From Streptomyces fructofermentans (GTDB lineage: Bacteria > Actinomycetota > Actinomycetes > Streptomycetales > Streptomycetaceae): a stretch of DNA of 64,000 nucleotides. Under the pieces are notes generated by a model. It was not told where the DNA came from. It saw nothing but the letters and a program-made list of their open reading frames with translations, and did no database searches. This document shows positions 17,553 to 25,920 of the stretch, in pieces. The stretch is taken from assembly GCF_014651055.1 (NCBI RefSeq), contig NZ_BMWD01000003.1:261518-325517 (forward strand), read 5' to 3'. The position numbers and the translations under genes were made by a program. Positions within the stretch are counted from its first letter, which is position 1. The number at the start of each line of letters is the position of its first letter.

Positions 17553-18500
17553 GTGCTGGAAGACGTCGAGCGCTGGCTGAGCACGCGCTCCTGGTCCGTC
17601 GAGGACCGCCCGCTCAAGAAGCTCATCGCCGCGAAGCGGTCCACCGGCTCCACGGTGAGCGTCGTACTGCCCGCTCTCGACGAGGAGGAGACCGTCGGCG
17701 AGATCGTCTCCGTGATCCGCCGTGAGCTGATGACCGCCAAGGTGCCGCTCGTGGACGAGGTCGTGGTCGTCGACTCGGGCTCGACGGACCGCACCTCCGA
17801 GGTCGCCGCCGACGCGGGCGCCCGCGTGGTGCACCGGGACGAGATCCTTCCCCGGATACCCGCCGTCCCCGGCAAGGGCGAGGTGCTGTGGCGCTCGCTC
17901 CTCGTCACCCGCGGGGACGTCGTGGCCTTCGTCGACGCGGACCTGAAGGAGTTCTCGGCCGACTTCGTCACCGGGATCGTGGGACCGCTGCTCACCGACC
18001 CCGGCGTGGACCTGGTGAAGGCGATGTACGACCGCCCGCTCGGCTCGGCCGCGGGCCAGGGCGGCCGGGTGACCGAGCTGATGGCCCGTCCGCTGCTGAA
18101 CATGCACTGGCCCCAACTGGCCGGCTTCGTCCAGCCCCTGGGCGGGGAGTACGCGGCCCGCCGCTCGCTCCTGGAGCAGCTGCCGTTCCCCGTCGGGTAC
18201 GGCGTGGAGCTGGGCATGCTCGTCGACGCCCTGCACCTGGTCGGCCTGGACGCCCTGGCCCAGGTCGACGTCGGGGTCCGCAGGCACCGACACCAGGACG
18301 GGCAGGCGCTGGGCCGCATGTCCGCCGCGATCTACCGCACCGCCCAGCTCCGGCTGGCCCGCGGGCATCTGATCCGGCCCAGGATCACCCAGTTCGAGCG
18401 GGGCGAGCGGGGCTTCGAGCCGCGCACGTACTCCGTGGACGTGGAGGAGCGGCCGCCGATGGCGGAGATCGAGGAGTACGCGCGGCGCAGGGCCGCTTAG
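17553..18500 (+). CDS. gpgS: glucosyl-3-phosphoglycerate synthase
   Basis: 315 residues, GT81 GT-A-fold glycosyltransferase. Seen: VVLPALDEEETVGEIV, VVDSGSTDRTSEVA, the metal motif region FVDADLKEF and LGGEYAARRSLLEQLPFPVGYGVE. It transfers glucose from an NDP-glucose to 3-phosphoglycerate, the first step to glucosylglycerate and, in mycobacteria, methylglucose lipopolysaccharide. The GTG at 17553 follows AAGGGAG by 8 bases; the open frame extends further but without a ribosome site. It sits directly before otsA, joining two compatible-solute pathways. Confidence 0.9.
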   Translation: MLEDVERWLSTRSWSVEDRPLKKLIAAKRSTGSTVSVVLPALDEEETVGEIVSVIRRELMTAKVPLVDEVVVVDSGSTDRTSEVAADAGARVVHRDEILPRIPAVPGKGEVLWRSLLVTRGDVVAFVDADLKEFSADFVTGIVGPLLTDPGVDLVKAMYDRPLGSAAGQGGRVTELMARPLLNMHWPQLAGFVQPLGGEYAARRSLLEQLPFPVGYGVELGMLVDALHLVGLDALAQVDVGVRRHRHQDGQALGRMSAAIYRTAQLRLARGHLIRPRITQFERGERGFEPRTYSVDVEERPPMAEIEEYARRRAA

Positions 18501-18641
18501 GGCCGGGCCGCGGGGCCGCGCGGCGGGTCGGCCACGCACCCCCGGCGGGCCCGGCCCGCACCGGCCGTACCGGACTCCGGCCTGCTGTATACGGCCGATA
18601 GGAACGTTTGAGCGCATGGAGGCCGGGCTAGATTCCGAGGC

Positions 18642-20039
18642 ATGGCTTCCACCCAAGGCGCCCCGATCCTCGTCGCCTCCAACCGCGGCCCCGTCTCCTA
18701 CGCGCTCGACGACTCCGGCGGACTGAGCGCGCGGCGCGGCGGGGGCGGACTGGTCTCCGGGCTCTCCGCGATCGGGCCCGAGGCGGGTGCGCTGTGGGTC
18801 TGCTCGGCCCTCGGGGACGGGGACCGCGAGGCGGTGAGGCGCGGGGTCGCGGAGCCCGGGGTGCGGATGCTGGACGTCGACGCGCAGGTCCACGCGGACG
18901 CGTACAACGGGATCGCGAACTCGGTGCTGTGGTTCGTCCACCACATGCTCTACCAGACGCCCCTGGAGCCGGTCTTCGACGCCGGGTTCCGCCGGCAGTG
19001 GGCCTCGTACGAGACGTACAACCACGCGTTCGCGCAGGCGCTCGCCGAGGAGGCCGCCGAGGGTGCCGCGGTCCTCGTACAGGACTACCACCTGGCGCTC
19101 GTGCCGCGGATGCTCAGGGAGCTCCGCCCCGATCTGCGCATCGGGCACTTCTCGCACACCCCGTGGGCGCCGCCGGACTACTTCCGGCTGCTCCCCGACG
19201 ACATCGCGGCCCAGCTCCTGGGCGGCATCCTCGGCGCGGACCGGGCCGCGTTCCTCACTCGGCGCTGGGCGGACGCGTTCACCGACTGCTGCCACGCCGT
19301 GCTGGGGCCCGGCATCCCCTCCGGGACGCGGATCGGGGTGCACGGCCTCGGGGCGGACGCGGACTTCCTGCGCGAGCGCTCGCACCGGGCGGACGTCGAC
19401 GAGCGGATGGCGGCGCTGCGGGAGCAGATCGGCGAGGGCCGCAGGGCGATCGTGCGGGTGGACCGCACTGAGCTGTCCAAGAACATCGTCCGCGGGATGC
19501 TGGCGTTCCGTCAGCTCCTCGACGACGAGCCCGAGTGGCGCGGACGCGTCGTGCACGTGGCGTTCGCCTACCCGTCCCGGCAGGACCTCGCCGTCTACCG
19601 CGCGTACACGGCCGAGGTGCGGCGGGTCGCCGAGGAGATCAACTCCCGCTACGGCACCGAGGACTGGACCCCCGTCGTGCTGCACGTCGAGGACGACTTC
19701 GCCCGCTCGCTCGCCGCGTACCGGCTGGCGGACGTGGCCCTCGTCAACCCGATCCGGGACGGCATGAACCTGGTCGCCAAGGAGGTCCCGGTCGTCTCCG
19801 ACGACGGCTGCGTCCTGGTGCTGTCCCGGGAGGCGGGCGCGTACGAGGAGTTGGGCGACGACGCGCTCACGGTGAACCCGTACGACGTCTCCGGCACCGC
19901 CCGCGCCCTGCACCGGGCGCTGACGATGCCCCTGGACGAGCGGGCGGAGCGGACGAAGCGGCTCGCCGCGGCGGCCACCGCGCTGCCGCCGGCCCAGTGG
20001 TTCCTGGACCAGCTGCGGGCGCTCGATCAGCCGAGCTGA
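18642..20039 (+). CDS. otsA: trehalose-6-phosphate synthase
   Basis: 465 residues, GT20 family. Seen: VASNRGPVSY, the GGGGLVSGL loop, NGIANSVLWFVHH, HFSHTPWAPPDYF, and the nucleotide-sugar loop NPIRDGMNLVAKE with the Asp-Gly-Met-Asn-Leu intact, which argues against a pseudo-glycosyltransferase of the VldE type. It makes trehalose-6-phosphate from NDP-glucose and glucose-6-phosphate. A TAGATT (18629-18634) lies 7 bases before the ATG, suggesting a leaderless message. It converges with otsB and the two coding regions overlap by 13 bases. Confidence 0.94.
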   Translation: MASTQGAPILVASNRGPVSYALDDSGGLSARRGGGGLVSGLSAIGPEAGALWVCSALGDGDREAVRRGVAEPGVRMLDVDAQVHADAYNGIANSVLWFVHHMLYQTPLEPVFDAGFRRQWASYETYNHAFAQALAEEAAEGAAVLVQDYHLALVPRMLRELRPDLRIGHFSHTPWAPPDYFRLLPDDIAAQLLGGILGADRAAFLTRRWADAFTDCCHAVLGPGIPSGTRIGVHGLGADADFLRERSHRADVDERMAALREQIGEGRRAIVRVDRTELSKNIVRGMLAFRQLLDDEPEWRGRVVHVAFAYPSRQDLAVYRAYTAEVRRVAEEINSRYGTEDWTPVVLHVEDDFARSLAAYRLADVALVNPIRDGMNLVAKEVPVVSDDGCVLVLSREAGAYEELGDDALTVNPYDVSGTARALHRALTMPLDERAERTKRLAAAATALPPAQWFLDQLRALDQPS

Positions 20040-20878
20040 GCCGCCAGCGCCTCCAGCACGCGGACGACTCCGGCGGGGCCGTCGACCACGAGGTCGGCGC
20101 GGTCGGCCAGTTCGGCCACCTCCGAGCTGCCGCTGCAGACGAGCAGGCCGGGCACGCCGTCGGAGCGGAGCTTGTCGACGGCGGCGAAGGCCGGCAGGTC
20201 GCCCAGGTCGTCGCCGCAGTACAGGACGGAGCCTGCGGCGGCCTCGCGGACGTACTCGCCGAGGGCGACGCCCTTGTCCATGCCCGACGGGCGCAGCTCC
20301 AGGACCATCCGGCCCGGCTCGACGATCAGGCCGTGGCGGGAGGCGAGTTCCGCGAGGGGCGCGCGCAGGGCCTCGAAGGCGGCCTGGGGGTCCTGGGCCC
20401 GGCGCGTGTGGACCGCGACGGCTCTGCCCTTCTCCTCGATCCAGGCGCCCCGCCAGGCGCCCAGGTCGTCGAGGAAGCCGGGGAGCTCGGCGCGGACGGC
20501 GGCGACCCCGGGGTGCGGGGCGGGAGCCTGGACGGTGCCCGTGACGGCGTCCCAGCGCTCGGCGCCGTAGTGGCCGAGGACCACGAGGTGCTCCAGCCCG
20601 GGGACGCCGGCGAAGCCGCCGTGCCGGACCGCGACCCCGGCGGGCCGTCCGGTGACGACGGCCACGGACGCCACCTTCGGCGCGAGGGCCGCCAGCGCGG
20701 GCACGGCGCCCGGGTGGGCGCGGGCCTGTTCCGGGTCGGGGACGATCGGGGCGAGCGTGCCGTCGAAGTCGAAGGCGAGGACGGCCCTCCCGGGCCGGGC
20801 GAGGATGGCGTCGAGGCCGTCACGGCCCGCCTGGGTCACGGGACGCGGCATCGACGGTGAGTCGGAGTGACTGGCCAT
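20027..20878 (-). CDS. otsB: trehalose-6-phosphate phosphatase
   Basis: 283 residues, HAD superfamily. AVLAFDFDGTLAPIVPDP holds the nucleophile Asp; VVTGRPAGV, DKGVALGEYV and YCGDDLGDLPAF are the remaining HAD motifs. It removes phosphate from the OtsA product to give trehalose. It runs toward otsA with 3' ends overlapping by 13 bases, an arrangement in which antisense transcription could matter. TAGGGT (complement of 20885-20890) 6 bases before the ATG suggests a leaderless transcript. Confidence 0.94.
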   Translation of the reverse strand: MASHSDSPSMPRPVTQAGRDGLDAILARPGRAVLAFDFDGTLAPIVPDPEQARAHPGAVPALAALAPKVASVAVVTGRPAGVAVRHGGFAGVPGLEHLVVLGHYGAERWDAVTGTVQAPAPHPGVAAVRAELPGFLDDLGAWRGAWIEEKGRAVAVHTRRAQDPQAAFEALRAPLAELASRHGLIVEPGRMVLELRPSGMDKGVALGEYVREAAAGSVLYCGDDLGDLPAFAAVDKLRSDGVPGLLVCSGSSEVAELADRADLVVDGPAGVVRVLEALAAQLG

Positions 20879-20936
20879 GCCGCGACCCTATCCGCATCAC
20901 CCGTGCGGGCCGCGGCGGAAGAGCGGGAAAGCCCGC

Positions 20937-21176
20937 TCAGCCCTCGCGCTCGGCCCGCCGGACCTCGCGCACGCGCCGCAGCCGGTTGACCGTCACCGGG
21001 TCGTGGGCCAGGGCGCGGGGTGCGTCCAGCAGGGCGTTGAGCAGCTGGTAGTAGCGGACGGGCGCGAGTCCCAGCTCCTCGCGGACCGCGCGCTCCTTGG
21101 CGCCCGGCGTGGGCCATCCCCGGCGCTCCAGCGCGAGGACGCTCCGCTCCAGCGGTGTCAGCTCCTCGTCGTCCAT
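20937..21176 (-). CDS. DUF3263 family small protein
   Basis: 79 residues, MDDEELTPLERSVLALERRGW and VRYYQLLNALLDAPRAL are the DUF3263 core, a small helical, DNA-binding-like domain common in actinobacteria and of unknown role. TACCGT (complement of 21183-21188) lies 6 bases before the ATG, so it is probably transcribed without a leader. It is followed by otsB on the same strand but with its own likely promoter. Confidence 0.85.
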   Translation of the reverse strand: MDDEELTPLERSVLALERRGWPTPGAKERAVREELGLAPVRYYQLLNALLDAPRALAHDPVTVNRLRRVREVRRAEREG

Positions 21177-21225
21177 GTCCGCACGGTAGCGCGTGCCGCC
21201 GACAGCGGGGCCGGCCCGGCGGGCG

Positions 21226-22545
21226 CTACCGCCCGCTGTCCGCCGCTTCGGCCGCCCGCTGCAGCTGCCCGAGTACGGCCGCCGGGCTGCCCTGGGGGCT
21301 CACGGCCTTGCCCACGCGCTGCTTGATCTCCGCGCTGACCGTGGCCCAGGACGTCTTGTCCACCGGGTACAGCTCGGAGTTGGGCAGTTCCTTCAGGAAG
21401 CCCTGGAGGTCGGCGTCGTCCTTGTCGGCCGCCATGGCGTCGGACGCGGACGTGGTCACGGGCAGCAGGTCGTACGCGTGCGAGAAGGCCAGCACGTTCT
21501 TCTCGCTGTACACGTAGTCGAGGAACTCGCCGATCTCCTTCGCGTGCCCGTTCTTCTTGAACGCCATCATCCAGTCGGCGACGCCCATGGTGGCCTTGGA
21601 GCGCCCGTTGATCCCGGGCACCGGCACCATGCCGAACTTCACGCCCTTCGCGGCGGCGGCCCGCATCAGCGTGGGGTGCCCGTTGAGCATCCCGACCTCG
21701 CCGCGGGCGAACGCCGCGAAGGCCTTGGCGCGGTCGAGCTTCGCGGGGGCGACCGGTCCGGTGAGGCCCTTCTCGACCAGCTCCTCCTTCAGCCAGGTGA
21801 AGGTGTCGACGTTGTGCTCGGAGTCGAGCGCGTAGGAGCCGACCGTGTCGGTGTAGCCGTCGCCGCCGCTCAGCAGCCACATCATGGTCTCGGCCTGGGC
21901 CTCCTCGGGCCCCAGCGGCAGCGCGTACGGGTACTTCACGCCGCGCGCCTTGAGCGCCTGCGCGTCGGCGGCGAGCTGGCCCCAGCTCTGCGGCGGCGTG
22001 AGGCCGGCGTCCGCGAAGAGCTTCTTGTTGTAGAAGAGCAGCCGCGTCGAGGAGGCGAACGGCATCCCGTACTGGGTCCGGTCGACCTCGCCCGCCTCGG
22101 CGAGCTGCGGCACGAAGTCGGCCTGGGTCTCGATGGAGAGCAGGTCCCCGACCCGGTAGAGGTCGCCCTCCGCCGCGTAGTCGGCGTACGTGCCGATCTG
22201 CGCCATGTCGGGCGGGGTCCCCCGGTCGACCATCCTCTTGACCTCGGCGTCGACGTCGTTCCACGAGTGGACGTCGACCTCGACCGTGACGCCGGGGTGC
22301 TTCGCCTCGTACGCCGCGGCCAGGGCGTCCCAGTACTTCTGGGAGCTGTTCGCCCTCGAGTCCCCGTAGTCGGCGGCCACGAGCCTGAGCGTGACGTCCT
22401 CCGGCTCGTCGGAGCCGCCGCAGCCGCCGAGGGTGGCCGTCATGCCCAGCGCGGAAACCGCCGCTATCAGACCTGTCACTCTCCGCTGCACCGCTGCCGT
22501 CCCCAACCCTGTCGTCGCGTCCGTGGATTCGCTCGTGCGATCCAA
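21226..22545 (-). CDS. extracellular sugar-binding lipoprotein of an ABC importer
   Basis: Up to 439 residues. A signal segment ending in the lipobox LGGC (TATLGGCGG) is followed by a family 1 solute-binding protein fold (FASSTRLLFYNKKLFADAG; MMWLLSGGDGYTD; FARGEVGMLNGHP; VADWMMAF). The start is uncertain: the longest frame begins with TTG at 22545, and a GTG about 18 codons in (VQRRVTGLIAAV) gives a more typical signal peptide. No permeases are adjacent; such orphan systems may use MsiK (47488) as ATPase. Two dre-like sites lie upstream, shared with divergent nagK, so an amino sugar ligand is likely. Confidence 0.88.
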   Translation of the reverse strand: MDRTSESTDATTGLGTAAVQRRVTGLIAAVSALGMTATLGGCGGSDEPEDVTLRLVAADYGDSRANSSQKYWDALAAAYEAKHPGVTVEVDVHSWNDVDAEVKRMVDRGTPPDMAQIGTYADYAAEGDLYRVGDLLSIETQADFVPQLAEAGEVDRTQYGMPFASSTRLLFYNKKLFADAGLTPPQSWGQLAADAQALKARGVKYPYALPLGPEEAQAETMMWLLSGGDGYTDTVGSYALDSEHNVDTFTWLKEELVEKGLTGPVAPAKLDRAKAFAAFARGEVGMLNGHPTLMRAAAAKGVKFGMVPVPGINGRSKATMGVADWMMAFKKNGHAKEIGEFLDYVYSEKNVLAFSHAYDLLPVTTSASDAMAADKDDADLQGFLKELPNSELYPVDKTSWATVSAEIKQRVGKAVSPQGSPAAVLGQLQRAAEAADSGR

Positions 22546-22569
22546 GGATTTCGATTAGCAATTTCGCTG

Positions 22570-22603
22570 TAAGGTCTACACCACGTAAGTGGACTAGACC
22601 TCT
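22570..22603. promoter_or_regulatory. two dre-like DasR operators between the binding protein and nagK
   Basis: AGTGGACTAGACCTCT (22588-22603) matches the palindromic DasR element at 14 of 16 positions. TAAGGTCTACACCACG (22570-22585) is a weaker copy (11 of 16), its centre 18 bases away. Lying in the 86-base divergent gap, they can control both genes. DasR control of nagK-nagA in Streptomyces is established; binding here is inferred from sequence. Confidence 0.8.
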
Positions 22604-22631
22604 CGTGGGGTAAGGGGCGACACTGTACTCC

Positions 22632-23582
22632 GTGAGACATGTCATCGCCCTGGACGTGGGCGGCACCGGGATGAAGGCCGCCCTCGTGGGGGCGGACGGC
22701 GAGCTGCTGCACCAGGCCCGCCGCGCCACCGGCCGCGAGCGCGGCCCGGACTCCGTGGTGGAGTCGGTCCTCGACTTCGCGGCGGACCTGCGCGCGCACG
22801 GCGAGCGGCACTTCGGCGCACCCGCCGCGGCCGCCGGCGTCGCGGTGCCCGGCATCGTCGACTCCGACCGCGGGATCGCGGCCTACTCGGCCAACCTCGG
22901 CTGGCGCGACGTACCCCTGCGGGACCTGCTCGGCGAACGCCTGCACGGAGTCCCGGTGGCCCTCGGCCACGACGTGCGCACCGGCGGGCTCGCCGAGGGC
23001 CGCATCGGTGCGGGCCGGGGCTCCGACCGCTTCCTCTTCGTACCGCTCGGCACCGGCATCGCGGGTGCGATCGGCATCGAGGGCCGCGTGGAGGCGGGCG
23101 CGCACGGCTTCGCGGGCGAGATCGGCCACATCGTCGTACGCCGCGACGGGGTGCCCTGTCCCTGCGGACAGCGCGGCTGCCTGGAGCGGTACGCGTCAGC
23201 CGCCGCGGTCGGCGAGGCCTGGGCCGCCGCGTCCGGCGACCCCGACGCGGACGCCGCCGGCTGCGCGAAGGCCGTCGGCTCCGGGGACCCCCGGGCACAA
23301 GCCGTGTGGCAGGAGGCCGTCGACGCGCTCGCCGACGGGCTCGTCACCGCTCTCACTCTGCTGGACCCCCGCACCCTCATCATCGGTGGCGGTCTCGCCG
23401 AGGCGGGGGAAACCTTGTTCACACCCCTGCGCGCCGCCGTCGGGCGACGCCTCACGTTCCAGAAACCGCCGTCCGTCGTCCCCGCGGTCCTGGGGGACAC
23501 GGCCGGCTGCCGGGGTGCCGGGCTGCTCGCCTGGGACCTGCTGTCCACCACACCCACCGCCCCCTCGGAGGTAACCGCCTGA
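22632..23582 (+). CDS. nagK: ROK family kinase, N-acetylglucosamine kinase
   Basis: 316 residues from the GTG at 22632. IALDVGGTGMKAAL is the ATP phosphate loop, GEIGHIVV carries the sugar-contacting Glu-His pair, and CPCGQRGCLE is the ROK zinc motif. It phosphorylates GlcNAc (or a related sugar) to the 6-phosphate in the cytosol. It is translationally coupled to nagA (TGATG overlap), supporting GlcNAc as substrate, and lies under dre-like DasR sites. Confidence 0.92.
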   Translation: MRHVIALDVGGTGMKAALVGADGELLHQARRATGRERGPDSVVESVLDFAADLRAHGERHFGAPAAAAGVAVPGIVDSDRGIAAYSANLGWRDVPLRDLLGERLHGVPVALGHDVRTGGLAEGRIGAGRGSDRFLFVPLGTGIAGAIGIEGRVEAGAHGFAGEIGHIVVRRDGVPCPCGQRGCLERYASAAAVGEAWAAASGDPDADAAGCAKAVGSGDPRAQAVWQEAVDALADGLVTALTLLDPRTLIIGGGLAEAGETLFTPLRAAVGRRLTFQKPPSVVPAVLGDTAGCRGAGLLAWDLLSTTPTAPSEVTA

Positions 23583-24742
23583 TGGCCACTAGCAACGTGC
23601 TCGCCGGTGCCAGGGTGGTACTGCCCACCGGGGTCGTGGACGGCGGCCGGGTGATCGTCGACGGCACGCGGATCGCCGGGAGCGCTCCCGCGGACGCCCC
23701 CTCGACCGATCTCTCCGGACACTGGCTGGTCCCCGGCTTCGTCGACATGCACAACCACGGCGGCGGCGGCGCGTCCTTCACCTCGGGATCGGTCGACGAG
23801 GTCCTCCGGGGCATCGGAACCCACCGGGCGCACGGCACGACGACCCTCGTCGCCTCGACCGTGACCGGCGACATGGACGGCCTCGCGCAGCGCGCCGGGC
23901 TGCTGTCCGAACTGGCCGAGCAGGGCGACATCGCGGGCATCCACTTCGAGGGCCCCTTCATCTCGCCGTGCCGCAAGGGCGCCCACTCGGAGGAACTGCT
24001 GCGCGACCCCGACCCGGCGGAGGTGCGCAAACTGATCGACGCGGCCCGCGGCCGGGCCAGCATGGTCACGCTCGCCACCGAACTGCCGGGCGGCATCGAC
24101 TCCGTACGCCTGCTCGTCGAGCACGGCGTGATCGCGGCGATCGGCCACACGGACGCGACGTACGAGCAGACGGTGGAGGCGATCGACGCGGGGGCGACCG
24201 TGGCCACGCACCTCTTCAACGCGATGCCCGTGCTCGGCCACCGCACCCCGGGCCCGATCGCGGCCCTGCTGGAGGACGAGCGGATCACGGTCGAGCTGAT
24301 CAACGACGGCACCCATCTGCACCCCGCCTCCCTCCAGTTGGCCTTCCACCACGCGGGCGGCGACCGTGTGGCGTTCATCACGGACGCCATGGACGCGGCG
24401 GGCTTCGGCGACGGCCGGTACATGCTCGGCCCGCTGGAGGTCGAGGTCAGCGAGGGAGTGGCACGACTGGTGGACGGCGGCTCGATCGCCGGGTCGACAC
24501 TCACCCTGGACCGGGCGTTCAAGCGGGCGGTGACCGTGGACCGGCTGCCCGTCGAGGACGTCGTCGCGGCGGTCTCGGCCAATCCGGCCCGGCTGCTGGG
24601 CCTGTACGACCGGGTGGGCTCCCTGGAGCCGGGCAAGGACGCGGACCTCGTGGTCCTCGACGCCGCGTTCGAGGTCAAGGGCGTGATGCGCCGGGGCGAA
24701 TGGCTCGTCGAACCTCCGGCGATTGCGCCCCAACTGCGCTGA
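23582..24742 (+). CDS. nagA: N-acetylglucosamine-6-phosphate deacetylase
   Basis: 386 residues, amidohydrolase family. Metal and catalytic blocks are seen in order: DMHNHGGGG, IHFEGPFIS, IGHTDATYEQ, THLFNAM and ITDAMDAAG with the catalytic Asp. It converts GlcNAc-6-phosphate into glucosamine-6-phosphate, the inducer of DasR. Start ATG overlaps the nagK stop; GGAGGT lies about 10 bases upstream inside nagK. It receives substrate from both NagK and MurQ of this window. A perfect terminator hairpin follows. Confidence 0.96.
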   Translation: MATSNVLAGARVVLPTGVVDGGRVIVDGTRIAGSAPADAPSTDLSGHWLVPGFVDMHNHGGGGASFTSGSVDEVLRGIGTHRAHGTTTLVASTVTGDMDGLAQRAGLLSELAEQGDIAGIHFEGPFISPCRKGAHSEELLRDPDPAEVRKLIDAARGRASMVTLATELPGGIDSVRLLVEHGVIAAIGHTDATYEQTVEAIDAGATVATHLFNAMPVLGHRTPGPIAALLEDERITVELINDGTHLHPASLQLAFHHAGGDRVAFITDAMDAAGFGDGRYMLGPLEVEVSEGVARLVDGGSIAGSTLTLDRAFKRAVTVDRLPVEDVVAAVSANPARLLGLYDRVGSLEPGKDADLVVLDAAFEVKGVMRRGEWLVEPPAIAPQLR

Positions 24743-24762
24743 TTGCTCCAGTTGTTGCCTGC

Positions 24763-24794
24763 GGTGGTCGGCCAGGGGGACTGGGCCGACCACC
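24763..24794 (+). terminator. terminator of nagK-nagA
   Basis: A perfect 11-bp stem (24763-24773 with 24784-24794) is followed by GTTGCGTTT, the most intrinsic-like terminator tail in the window. It starts 21 bases after the nagA stop. Confidence 0.85.
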
Positions 24795-24860
24795 GTTGCG
24801 TTTGACATGATCGGGCCTCCGGACAGACAAGCGCGTTCTCATCGGGGGAGGTCGGCCCGG

Positions 24861-25790
24861 GTGATCCTCACGGTCACGCTGAACACCGCTCTCGACATCA
24901 CGTACCGCGTGCGAGGGCTGCGCCCGCACGCCTCGCACCGGGTCACCGAGGTACTCGAACGGCCCGGCGGCAAGGGCCTCAACGTGGCCCGGGTGCTGGC
25001 GGCCCTCGGCCACCGGGTGACCGCCACCGGCTTCGCGGGCGGGGTGACGGGGCGGGCCCTCCAGGACCAGCTCACGGGCACCGCGGGTGTCGTGGACGCG
25101 CTGGTCCCGGTGGCGGGGACGAGCCGCCGCACGATCGCCGTGGTCGACACCGCCACCGGTGCCACCACGCACCTCAACGAGCCCGGCCCGGCGATAGCCC
25201 CCGCCGAGTGGTCGGCCTTCCGCGAGGCGTACGAGGACCTGCTGCGCTCCTGCTCCGCGGTGGCCCTGTGCGGAAGCCTGCCGCCCGGGGTGCCGGTCGG
25301 CGCGTACGCCGGACTCGTCCGCACGGCCCGCTCCGCCCAGGTCCCGGTACTGCTCGACACCAGCGGCGAACCGCTGCGCCGCGGGGTCGCCGCACGCCCC
25401 GACATCGTCAAGCCGAACGCCGTGGAACTCGCCGAACTCACCGGCGCCCACGAGCCCGCGCAGGCCACCCGGGACGCCCGCCGCCGCGGCGCCCACGCGG
25501 TCGTGGCCTCACTGGGCGCCGAGGGGCTGCTCGCCCGGACGCCCGAGGGGCACTGGCGCGCGTCACCGCCCCGGCCCGTGCGCGGCAACCCGGCCGGCGC
25601 CGGCGACTCCGCGGTGGCGGGCCTGCTGTCGGGCCTGGTCGAGGACCTGCCGTGGCCGGACCGCCTGGCCCGCGCCGTGGCCCTGTCCACCGCGACCGTA
25701 CTGGCCCCGGTGGCGGGCGAGTTCGACCGCGCGGTGTACGAGGACCTGCTGGGGAAGGTCTCGGTGACGGGCGAGGACGTCGCCGCCTGA
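24861..25790 (+). CDS. PfkB-type hexose-phosphate kinase (1-phosphofructokinase family)
   Basis: 309 residues, ribokinase fold. Seen: VTLNTALDITYRV at the N terminus, GGKGLNVARVLAALG, and the anion-hole motif NPAGAGDSAVAG with the catalytic Asp. Family members phosphorylate fructose-1-phosphate, tagatose-6-phosphate or related sugars; the position after nagA suggests a downstream amino-sugar step, but the substrate cannot be fixed. GTG start at 24861 follows a strong GGGGGAGG. It begins after the nagA terminator and so probably has its own promoter. Confidence 0.87.
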   Translation: MILTVTLNTALDITYRVRGLRPHASHRVTEVLERPGGKGLNVARVLAALGHRVTATGFAGGVTGRALQDQLTGTAGVVDALVPVAGTSRRTIAVVDTATGATTHLNEPGPAIAPAEWSAFREAYEDLLRSCSAVALCGSLPPGVPVGAYAGLVRTARSAQVPVLLDTSGEPLRRGVAARPDIVKPNAVELAELTGAHEPAQATRDARRRGAHAVVASLGAEGLLARTPEGHWRASPPRPVRGNPAGAGDSAVAGLLSGLVEDLPWPDRLARAVALSTATVLAPVAGEFDRAVYEDLLGKVSVTGEDVAA

Positions 25791-25920
25791 GAGCGGTCCG
25801 CGTACGGCCCCTCGCGGGACCCGGAGCGGGCTCCGGGGGCGGGACCCGGGGCGGACGACGAACGGGACACGGCGTTCCCGCCGTGTCCCGGAAGTACCGC
25901 GGCTCCGGCCGCGGGCGGCG

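Noticed and set aside
18642..20039. OtsA as a VldE-like pseudo-glycosyltransferase
   Set aside because: The nucleotide-sugar loop DGMNL is intact and otsB lies next to it, with no validamycin-type genes nearby.
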